Shown here piece by piece: positions 27,314-36,900 of a stretch of DNA of 64,000 nucleotides. Under the pieces are notes generated by a model, which ran no database searches, was not told the origin of the DNA, and worked only from the letters and a program-made list of their open reading frames with translations. Each line of letters begins with the position of its first letter. Position 1 is the stretch's first letter. A program made the translations under genes and the position numbers. The stretch comes from Balneolaceae bacterium UBA7797 (GTDB lineage Bacteria; Bacteroidota; Rhodothermia; Balneolales; Balneolaceae). The stretch lies in assembly GCA_002480645.1 (NCBI GenBank), contig DLCN01000003.1, positions 265,267 to 329,266 of the forward strand, in the 5' to 3' direction.

Positions 27314-27908
27314 AACTTACCATGATTGTGATCTGACCCTCGTACGTTCCGGCATCAATTGAGCCCACATTCAATGCCCCATATATATAGATGTAAGCTG
27401 TCTCGTTGTATAATGCCGGGTTATATCCGCTATATACCGGAGTAGGGGGCGGACCCGGTGGATTATTACCACGATATTTGATCGGGAACTGAGCACTTGC
27501 AATATTTGAAGCTATACTCATTGTGATAGCCTGACTGGTATTATTGAGCCCTCTGTTTGCGTAAGCGGCATTCAATGTAAAGGGTAACCGGCAACTGGGG
27601 TCACTTACACAGGCAAGATTTCCATTCAATAGCAGGTAGTCGTCGGCGGTGATATCCACAATAACATCTAAATACTTTACGCCTTCAATAGACAGAACCT
27701 TGGCATCATTAATATCTTTTGAAACCATGCCTTCATTCATGATCACAATACCAAAATCAAGGTCAGAACCGGGAGACAAATCAGAGAGAGTCACTGAATA
27801 AGAAGAACTATATGAACCGAAGTCTATTTCCTGCGCATAACTATGGTTCAATGAAAAAACTACAAGTAGTACCAGATATATAAAAAGGATATGTGGTTTT
27901 CTTGACAT
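27306..27908 (-). CDS. DUF4402-like pilin subunit (minor, with proline-rich insert)
   Basis: 200 residues; signal peptide ends at NHSYAQ. It has the same C-terminal signature as the other subunits: YIYIYGALNVGSIDAGTYEG and terminal IMVSYD. Distinctive features are two cysteines (ACVSDPSC) that could form a disulfide and an insert NNPPGPPPTPVYSGYNP just before the last strands. Nine bases follow the upstream subunit gene. Perhaps the distal or adhesive subunit, which is inferred from the extra elements only. Confidence 0.65.
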   Translation of the reverse strand: MSRKPHILFIYLVLLVVFSLNHSYAQEIDFGSYSSSYSVTLSDLSPGSDLDFGIVIMNEGMVSKDINDAKVLSIEGVKYLDVIVDITADDYLLLNGNLACVSDPSCRLPFTLNAAYANRGLNNTSQAITMSIASNIASAQFPIKYRGNNPPGPPPTPVYSGYNPALYNETAYIYIYGALNVGSIDAGTYEGQITIMVSYD

Positions 27909-27917
27909 TATGATCTA

Positions 27918-28418
27918 TCAGATATAATCGATCTCAATTTTAAATTCGCCTCTGTAGTTTCCCGGTGCTGCATTTTCAAGATTTACTCTGCCGCCAACCC
28001 AGAAATAGAAACGACCCTCTGTATTAAATCGTTGAACTTCATCCTGATTCTCGATAATAATGGATGTAGCCTGTTCTTCGATATTATTTCTGGAGATCTC
28101 GTAAACAAAGGTCAGAGTCCCGGTTTCCTGTTGATTGGTGAGAGTAACTTCTTCGTTATAATCTAACCTGAATTCTGAACGGGGTGTTCCTATTGCGATC
28201 ATGAACCCGGCATTGGTGTCCATGATCGGATTTACATAAAGTTCGGTTTGTCCCGGTCTTACCCGACCAAAGGTCATTGTATTTACCGTGATCAACTCGA
28301 TGGTTTGAACCATCGTGGTCTTAACGCCAATATTAGCGGTGATCTCGGCAGATTTTTGAGCCTGAGCATCCGTAAAAGCGATGGTAAATAATAAAAGTAT
28401 CGTGAAGATATACTTCAT
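27918..28418 (-). CDS. DUF4402-like pilin subunit (minor)
   Basis: 166 residues; signal peptide ends at TDAQAQ. Pattern: TMTFGRVRPGQTELYV early, then FYFWVGGRVNLENAAPGNYR and a terminal IEIDYI. It is more charged than the major subunit at 26157-26678. First of four consecutive paralogous subunit genes; 97 bases separate it from the upstream E-set-like gene. Confidence 0.7.
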   Translation of the reverse strand: MKYIFTILLLFTIAFTDAQAQKSAEITANIGVKTTMVQTIELITVNTMTFGRVRPGQTELYVNPIMDTNAGFMIAIGTPRSEFRLDYNEEVTLTNQQETGTLTFVYEISRNNIEEQATSIIIENQDEVQRFNTEGRFYFWVGGRVNLENAAPGNYRGEFKIEIDYI

Positions 28419-28515
28419 AAAATTGCCGGGAGAATCTTTTTGTATAAAGATTGCATTTACAACACTTTTAAGCCAGTTAATCTTTCTTAATTAACTGATT
28501 GTAATTACTACCCCG

Positions 28516-28908
28516 TTACCAGGAGAAAGCGTTGAAGTAAAGAGGGGTCAGATCTATTTCCCGACCCTGTAATTGTAATGACCGTGGTAAGACCTCGGTT
28601 CTGGTCTGGCCATTTACCGTCATGAAATAATTGTAGGTAAGCGACTTATTTCGGTACCGACTTGAAAAATTTACTGTGATGGAATAGACACTGTCAATTG
28701 GCTCATCGTCTACCATTACTAAACCTCTGGGATTATTAAGAGGGTAGAAGTCTCCTTTGATCTCCAGCACGTCTCCGCGTGATGGTACAAAGACACTATC
28801 TTCCAGCTCAGATCTCATATCAACATTGAAGGTTATCTTTGACTGTGCGAAGGCAGAGCCTGAGATCAACAACGAGAATAGTAGCAAAAGTAATGCTCTG
28901 AATTTCAT
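28516..28908 (-). CDS. Small secreted E-set/starch-binding-like protein
   Basis: 130 residues; signal peptide ends at GSAFAQ. The mature domain begins KITFNVDMRSELEDSVF and ends RSLQLQGREIDLTPLYFN. This resembles the E-set/CBM20-like modules that recur in secreted FCB-group proteins (pattern ITF.VDM...F.P..D.V.V.GdF...LtG....L...YFN). The expected tryptophan after GDF is not present, so sugar binding is doubtful. Its place between the pseudopilin cassette and the pilins suggests a role in the same assembly. Confidence 0.55.
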   Translation of the reverse strand: MKFRALLLLLFSLLISGSAFAQSKITFNVDMRSELEDSVFVPSRGDVLEIKGDFYPLNNPRGLVMVDDEPIDSVYSITVNFSSRYRNKSLTYNYFMTVNGQTRTEVLPRSLQLQGREIDLTPLYFNAFSW

Positions 28909-28923
28909 GAAGATATTTTGTGA

Positions 28924-30456
28924 TTATTGCCCGGTAGTGGTTGTTGTTCCATCACTATCGTCCTTTTCCGTGGTGGTAGTAGCCGGAACTTCTTTAACTT
29001 TATCTTTCCAATACACTACAGAGAATACGCTCTCACGAGGAAAAGCAGGGGGAATGTACCCTTTTAGACGGGCATCGTATTGATAGTTTTTTGAATACCC
29101 GGAAACCGCCTGATTGGTATTAGCATTAAAAGTACCAACCGGACCACGATTCTTTTGAACAATTCCACCAAATAGATTTATGGTGCCTTTTAGCCCCCCG
29201 GAACTGTTATTATAATTTTCAACATAGAAAGATGAATTCAGTGCCATGATGGAAGCCTGAATATCAATATCCTGCGTACCACTATCTCTGTGTGCATTCT
29301 GGTCAACAACAACATCACTTTCGCTTACAAGCCCCAAAATATCTGTAGTTACGCTATCCACTCTCGGATCGGTATAATAGGTGATGTCGCCAATGATATC
29401 GATGTCATCTTCGGCGTGTACAGTGATCTCACCTTTAACAATTCCTTTTACCTCAGCTTTACCGGAGGTAGAGATGATACCGTTAAACTCGTTCATGGTA
29501 TAGGATTCAGTTTCTTCAGATTCCACATTGTAGGTCCAGCAACCGAACCAACCGCAACGTACTTCCTGGGTTACGGTAGTAGTGATGATGTCAACATATC
29601 CGAGCTCATCATCAGCGCTGAACATTACTTTAATGTCGTTATCGAAACGAAGCCCGCCATCGTCGGCAGCAGTAACGAGTTTTTCTAATTCATAATTAGT
29701 CGGAGCTTCTTTTTCCGGTGCATTAAAGTTAGAACCTCCGTAGAAATTCGGGTTTGTCGGATTAGTTTCGTGAGCAACCCAATTATTCGGGCTGGTGATC
29801 AGACCATAAAACGTTGGGTCTCCGGACATTCTGAATGTTCCGTTTGTATGAATCGGACCGTAGATCTCATCCCCGCTAAAGAACCAGATCTCCTGTCCAT
29901 CAGCTCCCAGTTCAGATTGGGTCATGTATGCATACTTACTGAAAGAATCGCGCTGCATCAGAACCTCAGTTTTAACTTCCACATCCTGGAAAGTGGTGGC
30001 GCTTACGAAAAGGGCTTTGTACTGATCCCAGGTACCAACACTATTATCCGTTGGTATATTTTCACTGCTTTGTGTATATGTAGTTAAAAGGCCACTTACG
30101 GTTGTTCCAACCGTAGATACCACATTTGAATTATCATCAGCGGAATAATTGGCTGTTGATGTAATATTGCCAATAGTTCGGAGGGTTTTGTCGGTTAATG
30201 TACTTGTGAGGTTAGAAGTAATATCACTGACATTGGCTACCTCATTAATATCAATAGTACCCGTCCAGTCATTATCCTTTTTCATATGCTCGATAGCATT
30301 ATCGATAAGACTCTTGGATAAATTTCTTGCCTGTTGTTCCTGATAATAACTGATCGTTTTTTCAGGGATGGTCTCCATACGTTTGGCATTATTCACCTGT
30401 ACAAGACCAGTGATAATTGTTAAGCCGCTAACTAGAAAAAGTAAACTTTTACCCAT
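28924..30456 (-). CDS. PilX-like/DUF4900-like anchored protein (cassette copy 2, gene C)
   Basis: 510 residues, ATG with a TGAGGTG Shine-Dalgarno. The N-terminus is a single hydrophobic helix beginning at residue 3 (MGKSLLFLVSGLTIITGLVQ), followed by an amphipathic helix (RNLSKSLIDNAIEHMKKDND). The body contains DEIYGPIHTNGTFRMSGDPT, the hallmark of DUF4900/PilX-type minor pilin-like proteins, and beta-rich segments. It lacks a canonical prepilin cleavage site (G^FTLxE). The C-terminus is an acidic/Thr tail. It is the counterpart of the gene at 31614-32723, which has the same N-terminal layout, and lies 9 bases after its gene B partner. Confidence 0.65.
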   Translation of the reverse strand: MGKSLLFLVSGLTIITGLVQVNNAKRMETIPEKTISYYQEQQARNLSKSLIDNAIEHMKKDNDWTGTIDINEVANVSDITSNLTSTLTDKTLRTIGNITSTANYSADDNSNVVSTVGTTVSGLLTTYTQSSENIPTDNSVGTWDQYKALFVSATTFQDVEVKTEVLMQRDSFSKYAYMTQSELGADGQEIWFFSGDEIYGPIHTNGTFRMSGDPTFYGLITSPNNWVAHETNPTNPNFYGGSNFNAPEKEAPTNYELEKLVTAADDGGLRFDNDIKVMFSADDELGYVDIITTTVTQEVRCGWFGCWTYNVESEETESYTMNEFNGIISTSGKAEVKGIVKGEITVHAEDDIDIIGDITYYTDPRVDSVTTDILGLVSESDVVVDQNAHRDSGTQDIDIQASIMALNSSFYVENYNNSSGGLKGTINLFGGIVQKNRGPVGTFNANTNQAVSGYSKNYQYDARLKGYIPPAFPRESVFSVVYWKDKVKEVPATTTTEKDDSDGTTTTTGQ

Positions 30457-30465
30457 GACTACACC

Positions 30466-31050
30466 TCAGAAAGGTAAATTGATGTTATTTGGAACAAATA
30501 TCCTTTTCCAAACACTTTTAGGATATTCTTTCACTGAACTTGAAACGGAATAAGGTTCTCCGGTTTCTACAATAAGCTGAACCTCAACCTGTCGAACAAA
30601 TTCGGGATTGGATGTTTCGGTGCCATTTCCAGTGTAATACTTGAGCTGGAAAAAGGTCGCCGGAAATTTAATGGTACCGTATGAATTGGCACTGGTAGGC
30701 CCTACACGCTTCAGATAATAATCATTAGGATTAGAAGTGGTGGTAACCGGGTCGGAGGTATCGAGATACCATCTTACATTGGTTACCCCAAAATTATCGG
30801 TGTCGTGCGCATCAGATTGAAAGATGATATCGTCATCATCTATTCTTGAAAACGGATCAGAAGATCCGGTGTTAAAACCAATGCGATTAAAATCATTGGT
30901 CATAACCGTTACAATATCATTGATATTATTTTGATTGATGGAGTTTAGGGTAAGTTCCTGTGTGGTAAGTAATACCTGCTGGTTAAAACTTAAAATGGAG
31001 ATCAGGAAAATTCCACCTACTAAAAATGTTGTTACAATACCTACGTTCAT
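30466..31050 (-). CDS. PilW-like anchored protein (cassette copy 2, gene B)
   Basis: 194 residues, ATG with AAGGTG upstream. N-terminal membrane helix (MNVGIVTTFLVGGIFLISIL), then a conserved helix (LTLNSINQNNINDIVTVMTN) and DFNRIGFN, reminiscent of the 'IGY' block in PilW/GspJ-type pseudopilins. A beta-rich C-terminal domain follows. Paralogue of 32735-33349, where the same landmarks read LTLQEIQKTKVSEVVETLTY and FPKIGYN. No prepilin peptidase site is evident. Confidence 0.6.
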   Translation of the reverse strand: MNVGIVTTFLVGGIFLISILSFNQQVLLTTQELTLNSINQNNINDIVTVMTNDFNRIGFNTGSSDPFSRIDDDDIIFQSDAHDTDNFGVTNVRWYLDTSDPVTTTSNPNDYYLKRVGPTSANSYGTIKFPATFFQLKYYTGNGTETSNPEFVRQVEVQLIVETGEPYSVSSSVKEYPKSVWKRIFVPNNINLPF

Positions 31051-31059
31051 GCTTTCACC

Positions 31060-31479
31060 TTAGTAACTATATGATTTAACATAATTAAGGGTGATAAAGA
31101 TATCGGGATCGAAAGTGGTGTTTACCACTGTTACCCCAACCTGATAGCGACGTATTGAACCGTCATCTTCGATCATTTCCGATTCTGCATACAAGTAAAA
31201 ATCATCGGAATACTGATCACTTGAGCCATAATTATAAGTGATCGTTTTCGGGTAATCACTGTAAATATAGCGTCCATCATCCGGGTCGAGCTCTTCTTCA
31301 GCATAGATCCACTGAACCTTGTCCAATTCATCCTGTGCGATAGCAATAGCCCTGTATTCGGCTTCAGCTCTGTAAAGAGTCTGCCGGGACTGGTTATAGC
31401 TCCGGGATGTATTTATGGCCAGCATGGAGAAGACCATCATGGCAGCCGTTAAAAAGATTATTTCAGCGTAGCTCGACAT
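31060..31479 (-). CDS. PilV/GspI-like anchored protein (cassette copy 2, gene A)
   Basis: 139 residues. N-terminal helix (SYAEIIFLTAAMMVFSMLAI) then a long amphipathic helix (AEYRAIAIAQDELDKVQW) and a small beta domain. The A-I-A-Q-D block is shared with the paralogue at 33355-33858 (VIAIAQDFIDE). The layout is that of a minor pseudopilin but without a basic leader or prepilin cleavage site. First gene of the second cassette; 134 bases separate it from cassette copy 1. Confidence 0.6.
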   Translation of the reverse strand: MSSYAEIIFLTAAMMVFSMLAINTSRSYNQSRQTLYRAEAEYRAIAIAQDELDKVQWIYAEEELDPDDGRYIYSDYPKTITYNYGSSDQYSDDFYLYAESEMIEDDGSIRRYQVGVTVVNTTFDPDIFITLNYVKSYSY

Positions 31480-31613
31480 TTTCAGAGTTTATTATATTTG
31501 AAAATACTCAATGTTCGCCCCTTATGTAATTAGACTGTATTAATTAAAATAATCTAAAAAAGCTATTTAAGTCTGCTAAAATTACCAATCAGCTCCTAAA
31601 ATGAAAAGGGCGG

Positions 31614-32723
31614 CTATTCAAAGGTACTTACCAGATTATACCGGTTCTGTTTTAAGTGATTTGCAGATGCCGTTCTTGCATAATCAATGGCTAAACAATC
31701 ATATTGGATATGGATGTTTCCACTCAGGTCCACATCCAGTGTGTTATTATTGTCGTCAGTATTTCCGATCAGAACTGACCCGTTAAGATCTGGAGTACCT
31801 TTACCATCGAAGTCGAACGCATTTTCGAATACGATCAAACCGTTGAATGTAAAGTTACCGGCTACAGAAAGCGCCCCTTCATACTCCAGTTCTCCGCCGG
31901 AACGGATAACCAAAATTCCATAACCATCAGAGATACCACCCGTTAACTTTGCATAAGATTCTACAAAAAATATACCCGGATCGTCCGCAGAACCAAATTC
32001 CCCCTTATAATTCCCGCTGATGTGCTGAACTCCGGGTTGACCGGCAAGTCGTGCAATTAATTCATCTACCGGCTTGTAGGAGATGTCCGGATCGATGGAA
32101 ATCTTATCAACGCTACTTTCCAGGTCACCATACTTACCGAATGCACCGGTTGTTACTTCCGCATAGCTGGAAAGATCAGGAACCGTGATCGCGGGAATAT
32201 CGGGACAGGTGCCACTGGCATCGTTTCCACTAATGGATGAGCTGCCTCCCATGCTAAAAGTGAAATTATCAGAGGCAAAGCCTAATCCGCCTTTTGGTTC
32301 GGGAACGAAATTCAACGCTGATTTAATGTAAGTACTGATCACCGTATGACTGGTGGAAGAGCTTTTGTATGAGGCTGAGCCTTTGGTTCCTTGTCCTCCG
32401 TACCAGGAAGTACTGTAAATTCTTATGGTATCCGGATCTAATATGGTTGCGCCTGCTGCTATCACATCATAATAAAGTTCAGTGTACGCTCCGTCGATCT
32501 CGTTTTCCCAGGGATTATTCACACTCGGCGACCAGGACGGATCCTGATTGATCTTTTCCATTGCCAATTGAATGGCACTGTGAGCTGTATTCTTTGACTG
32601 TATCTCTTTGGCGTATTCAGAGGTGAGGCGTTGTACACGTTCTCGTTGGCTGTACATGCCGAGCCGGATGATCCCCAGCACCATGATTGCGCCAACCGAT
32701 AAAATTACCATTCCACGTCCCAT
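31614..32723 (-). CDS. PilX-like anchored protein (cassette copy 1, gene C)
   Basis: 369 residues, ATG with an AAGGAG Shine-Dalgarno. N-terminal helix (MGRGMVILSVGAIMVLGIIR), then an amphipathic helix (NTAHSAIQLAMEKINQDPSW) that parallels the same region of 28924-30456. The C-terminal half contains GIFFVESYAKLTGGISDGYG and LVIRSGGELEYEGALSVAGN, a repeating beta-helix-like pattern seen in PilX/DUF7305-type proteins. It has three cysteines or fewer and no catalytic motif. It stands 11 bases after gene B of the same cassette. Confidence 0.62.
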   Translation of the reverse strand: MGRGMVILSVGAIMVLGIIRLGMYSQRERVQRLTSEYAKEIQSKNTAHSAIQLAMEKINQDPSWSPSVNNPWENEIDGAYTELYYDVIAAGATILDPDTIRIYSTSWYGGQGTKGSASYKSSSTSHTVISTYIKSALNFVPEPKGGLGFASDNFTFSMGGSSSISGNDASGTCPDIPAITVPDLSSYAEVTTGAFGKYGDLESSVDKISIDPDISYKPVDELIARLAGQPGVQHISGNYKGEFGSADDPGIFFVESYAKLTGGISDGYGILVIRSGGELEYEGALSVAGNFTFNGLIVFENAFDFDGKGTPDLNGSVLIGNTDDNNNTLDVDLSGNIHIQYDCLAIDYARTASANHLKQNRYNLVSTFE

Positions 32724-32734
32724 AGAACTACTCC

Positions 32735-33349
32735 TTAGTTATCCCGAAGGTTTACTGGTGAGAATCTTTTCGTCCATGAGGTGCTTACGTATGAGTCGTT
32801 TGAAAAACTATTACGTTTTAAGCCCACAGAACTCTGTGTATTCATGATTATCTCGATCTGAGTGATAGAATCAATCGTGGATTTTGCAGTTTTTGCATAG
32901 ATGGGAGTCGGGAGCGGGGTAGTGCTTCCTAGGGATGAATAATACCGGATCTCGAAATCAACAACACCAGTATTCATTTCAACGGTACTGCCATTTACTG
33001 TTCTTTTAAGAACAAAATCGTTTGGGTTTGGTGTGGATGTGACGGAATCACTTGTAAACTCCCACCGGATCAATTCAAGGGATTCATCCGCACTGTTGTC
33101 TATATTGGCATAGAATTCAATAAAATCATCCCCCGCAGCTCTGATCAGGGTGTCCGGTAATGAATTCCGGTTATAACCGATCTTCGGAAAATCGTAGGTA
33201 AGAGTCTCGACAACTTCTGAGACTTTAGTTTTTTGGATTTCCTGAAGTGTTAATTCATTTCCGCTAAAGTTAGTGTTATAGCCAACTGTGGTAATGATCA
33301 CGATCAGAAATCCTGCAATGATATAGCTGAGTATTAATCCAAAGTTCAT
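32735..33349 (-). CDS. PilW-like anchored protein (cassette copy 1, gene B)
   Basis: 204 residues. N-terminal membrane helix (MNFGLILSYIIAGFLIVIIT), then the conserved helix and FPKIGYN block also found in 30466-31050, and a beta-rich C-terminal domain (IRWEFTSDSVTSTPNPNDFV). The paralogue has the matching VRWYLDTSDPVTTTSNPNDY, so the two copies are homologous along their length. Five bases from gene A and 11 from gene C. A pseudopilin-like role is inferred from architecture. Confidence 0.6.
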   Translation of the reverse strand: MNFGLILSYIIAGFLIVIITTVGYNTNFSGNELTLQEIQKTKVSEVVETLTYDFPKIGYNRNSLPDTLIRAAGDDFIEFYANIDNSADESLELIRWEFTSDSVTSTPNPNDFVLKRTVNGSTVEMNTGVVDFEIRYYSSLGSTTPLPTPIYAKTAKSTIDSITQIEIIMNTQSSVGLKRNSFSNDSYVSTSWTKRFSPVNLRDN

Positions 33350-33354
33350 AGTGA

Positions 33355-33858
33355 TCAGTCAGCGTAAAAGCTTCGAAGAAACTTAAAATGATAGTTGTTT
33401 GCAGAGCCGTTATTCTCCAGTATGTCGGAAGAAATAGTGATCTCCATTATTTTAAGTGTCGAAAAGCTATTAATCACATTCGATCCGTCATAATAATCAA
33501 CAGAGATCGACACTTCGTAATCAACACCACCTGAAGTAGTGATTGTTTGGGTCCAGCCATCATAGTCATCAAAATCATCGAAATTTGCGCGGGTAGCTTC
33601 TCCGGCTTCAGGGCCCAGATTTGCGGTAAATCCTGAAGGTATATTAACCGGAACTCCACCATCGGTGGTTTCTTCATCAAAGGTAGTGGAACGGGATTCA
33701 TCTATAAAATCCTGAGCAATGGCAATGACCTGATCCTCCAGTTCTCCCTCGACCATACTTTGGGTGTTGGTGATAATAGCCCGGTTCGAGTTCATAACAA
33801 GAAATGAAACCAGAATTAATGCTAAGATTGTTTGAAGTATTTCAGTGTATCCACTCAT
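33355..33858 (-). CDS. PilV/GspI-like anchored protein (cassette copy 1, gene A)
   Basis: 167 residues. N-terminal helix (GYTEILQTILALILVSFLVM), then an amphipathic helix with VIAIAQDFIDE and a beta-rich domain. It opens the first copy of the A-B-C cassette and is preceded by a 124-base gap with a possible promoter. The shared start (MSGYTEI versus MSSYAEI) identifies 31060-31479 as its paralogue. Confidence 0.6.
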   Translation of the reverse strand: MSGYTEILQTILALILVSFLVMNSNRAIITNTQSMVEGELEDQVIAIAQDFIDESRSTTFDEETTDGGVPVNIPSGFTANLGPEAGEATRANFDDFDDYDGWTQTITTSGGVDYEVSISVDYYDGSNVINSFSTLKIMEITISSDILENNGSANNYHFKFLRSFYAD

Positions 33859-33897
33859 ACAGTATAATACGATGCCTCAAATGACTTGGATTGTTCT

Positions 33898-33928
33898 ATT
33901 ATATTAAAAAATTTTAATATTAAGTCAA
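33898..33928 (-). promoter_or_regulatory. Possible promoter upstream of the first pseudopilin-like cassette
   Basis: On the minus strand TTGACT (33923-33928) and TATAAT (33898-33903) are 19 bases apart, in the AT-rich gap between the giant T9SS gene and cassette copy 1. The spacing is long for a sigma-70 promoter, and the motif may be chance in AT-rich DNA. Confidence 0.3.
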
Positions 33929-33982
33929 GTTAATTTATTGAAAGAGGCAGCGACAGAAGGGAATGTTACAAATCGATCTGAA

Positions 33983-36900
33983 TTATTTTATGAGAGTGAA
34001 TCGTTTAACGATATTCTTTGAATCGGTAACCAATCGATAGAAATATACACCACTTGCCAGATTATCTGCCCGGAAGGTAACTTCATATTTTCCGGGGTTT
34101 TTGATCTCATTTACCAGTGTTTTTACTTTCCTTCCCAGAATATCATAAACAATCAGAGATACATTGGTATTGGTATCTACTCCATAGGGTATGATAGTGG
34201 AAGGGTTGAACGGATTAGGGTAATTCTGATCGAGGTATACTTCGGTTGGTACATTCGATTCTATCTCTTCCGTACTGATCTTCAGGGTAAATCTGGTCGA
34301 TTTGGAATCAGCTTTCTTCATAATAGAAGAACTTTTATACCGGGGATTAGCTGAGTATAATTTTGTTTTGGTTGTATGGAAGAAGGTATAGGATAATTCT
34401 TCCATTACATTGATCTCGGTACCGGTATCATTATCAACGAGAGTGATCACCCAATCCGCAGGGATATTTCTCAACCCACTCCACTTAATGGTCATTTCTC
34501 CGGAGTACGGATCTCCTCCTTCGTAGGCATTAAGCTGAATCGGGATAAAATACCGGCTATCAAAATCGAATGGCAAGTTGTTGATCGCTAATTCAGTACC
34601 GTCATCAAGGAGTGTGTAAAATTCAATATGCGAACTGGACAAGGGGAGAAGTCGGTACGCATCGTAGGTATCTTTGCCAGTAGCAGCCTCATCAGAGAAC
34701 ATGATATTGGTTCTTTTAGAACGACCGGCATCAGATTCGACCATTAATTGAAGGATAGGTATACCGGCGATCTTCTCTTTACTCTTTGTGGTATCCTGTG
34801 ATTGAATGTCATCGGTGGATGCAGTTTTTCTCATAAAACTACCACCGGTGGTCTTGGCCTCTTTCTTAACTTTAAGTACCGGGCTATTGCCATTTGCTTT
34901 TACCCAGAAGCCCTGGAATGGAGCGATCAAACCACCGCCCGGATGTGTTCCCGTAACTCCGTTCCATGTCAGATATTCGCCACTGCCACCGTTAGCTGAT
35001 GGATCCCAGATATAAATAGTTGATTCAACATTGGTCTTCGTCCAGTTCGGTGAATCGTCCCAATCGATGGTTGCCAGATATGGGTTCCCAACCAGGTTCC
35101 AGCCGGAATCGGCCGAAGTGGTGTATGTGATACCAAAATCAACTTCAGCACCATCTCCTCTGAAAGCACGTCCTTCAACATCTAAGGTATCCGGAAGCGG
35201 GTCGTTGTAAAGTGGGTCGGCAGGAATATCACCAAACAGATAAACGAACATACCCTGACCTTCAGTAACTTTTTGGGAAGTACTGGTTGGAGTACGGTAC
35301 CGCTGATTATCTGTTCCGGCATAACTTTCTACATAGGTCAACACATTTGGTTGGAGAGTGTCTCCCGGGTTTGAACCTGTGCTGTAAAAAGCTCCGGAAT
35401 AACCCTGAGTTATGATTCCATCGAGAAAATCTCCATACGTGGTATCCAGCGGGGAAGATATGATGCGCCATCCGCGGGATCCCTGGAATCTGCGTTGCAT
35501 TCGCACCGTTCCGGTACCATATAACTCATAATTGCTTACTAAGTTTGTTCCGCTTGGCATGAACAGGGTGCCCGAGGTAAGCTTCAAGGTGTCGTTAACG
35601 ATCAGATTACTGAAGAAATCAGCACCGTTAGAATTATCGAGTTCAAGGTTGGAGTACTCGTTCGGACTTGTAACATCCTGATTGGTGGTTCCATTCAGGA
35701 TCACAAAACCGAGTGTCACATCAGAAACATCAAAATTACCACCTATCGACAGAGAATCTGTATTACTGCCGGTTATTGAACCACCGCCGGAAGCTTTATC
35801 AGTTACTACAAAATGAATTCCTCCTGAAACAGTAACGGAAGCACCGGATTCAATTGATATCAGCTCGATGGTTGTATTTGTTGAGCTGATCACCGGTTGT
35901 TCATTACCAACAGATGGATTTGCCGGAATAAGGATCTTATCGCCGGATACAGGGACACTATTTGTTGACCAGTTGGAATTATCATCCCAGTTTCTGGCAT
36001 CGGTAACGGTACCAACCTGAGATTGCCATACATTATCAAATTCAGCGAATTCTACGGTTGCCTCGTCGTTTATGGCGCCCCCGTTCAGCGTTCCGGAAAT
36101 AGTAGCAATTCCTGCAGCGATCGATGAGGTTAAAGTGGCAGAGTAAGTACCATCACCATTATTTGTTACTGATCCGAGTGTGCCATCCGTAGTTGATAGT
36201 GCAATGGTCGACGGGCTGGTTGTTAAATTGTTCTCGTAATGATCTTTAAGCTGTACGGTAATGGTTGAAGTTGAGAAACCATCGTTTTGAATGATCGTGG
36301 GATTCGCAGTGATAGTTGTTGTTGAAGCATCAGCTGACCCCGGACTTACAACAAAGGTATTACTTGTACCGGTTTCAGATCCTGAGGAATTCGTTGCCGT
36401 GATAGTACAGGTTCCCGTACTGGTGATCATCATCGATTTTGGAGTGAGCACGCCACTCGTAAATGCTGCTGAGGTTCCCTGGCCAACACCAATATCACAG
36501 TTTGAAGTAACCACAACGGTCCCTGTAAAGCTGGTTACGGTATCCTGAAGCCCATCTGCTGCAATTATACTGATGTTAAATGTCTGTCCGGCTAATTTAT
36601 CAGAGATATTACCGGAAGGTACCCGCTGAATAATAAACTGTGTAAGCTCGCCGGCAGTAACTACATCAAACTCTGTACTTGTTGTATCTGTAAGACCGGA
36701 ACTCGAAGCTGTAAGTGTATAAGTACCGATTGCATCCACGTTGATGTCGTCGAATTCGGCAATACCGAACAGATTCGTTTGTTCAGTTGTGGTTCCTGCT
36801 AAACTGCCTGATCCGCTTACCTGATTGAGAGCCAGACTGATATCGACCCTGCTTTCCTCTACTGCGTTTCCATATTGATCGATCAGCTGAACTCGTACAT

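Noticed and set aside
28924..33858. Cassette genes as a type IV pilus or type II secretion system
   Set aside because: No PilB/GspE ATPase, PilC, PilD prepilin peptidase, or secretin in the window, and the N-termini lack a prepilin leader.
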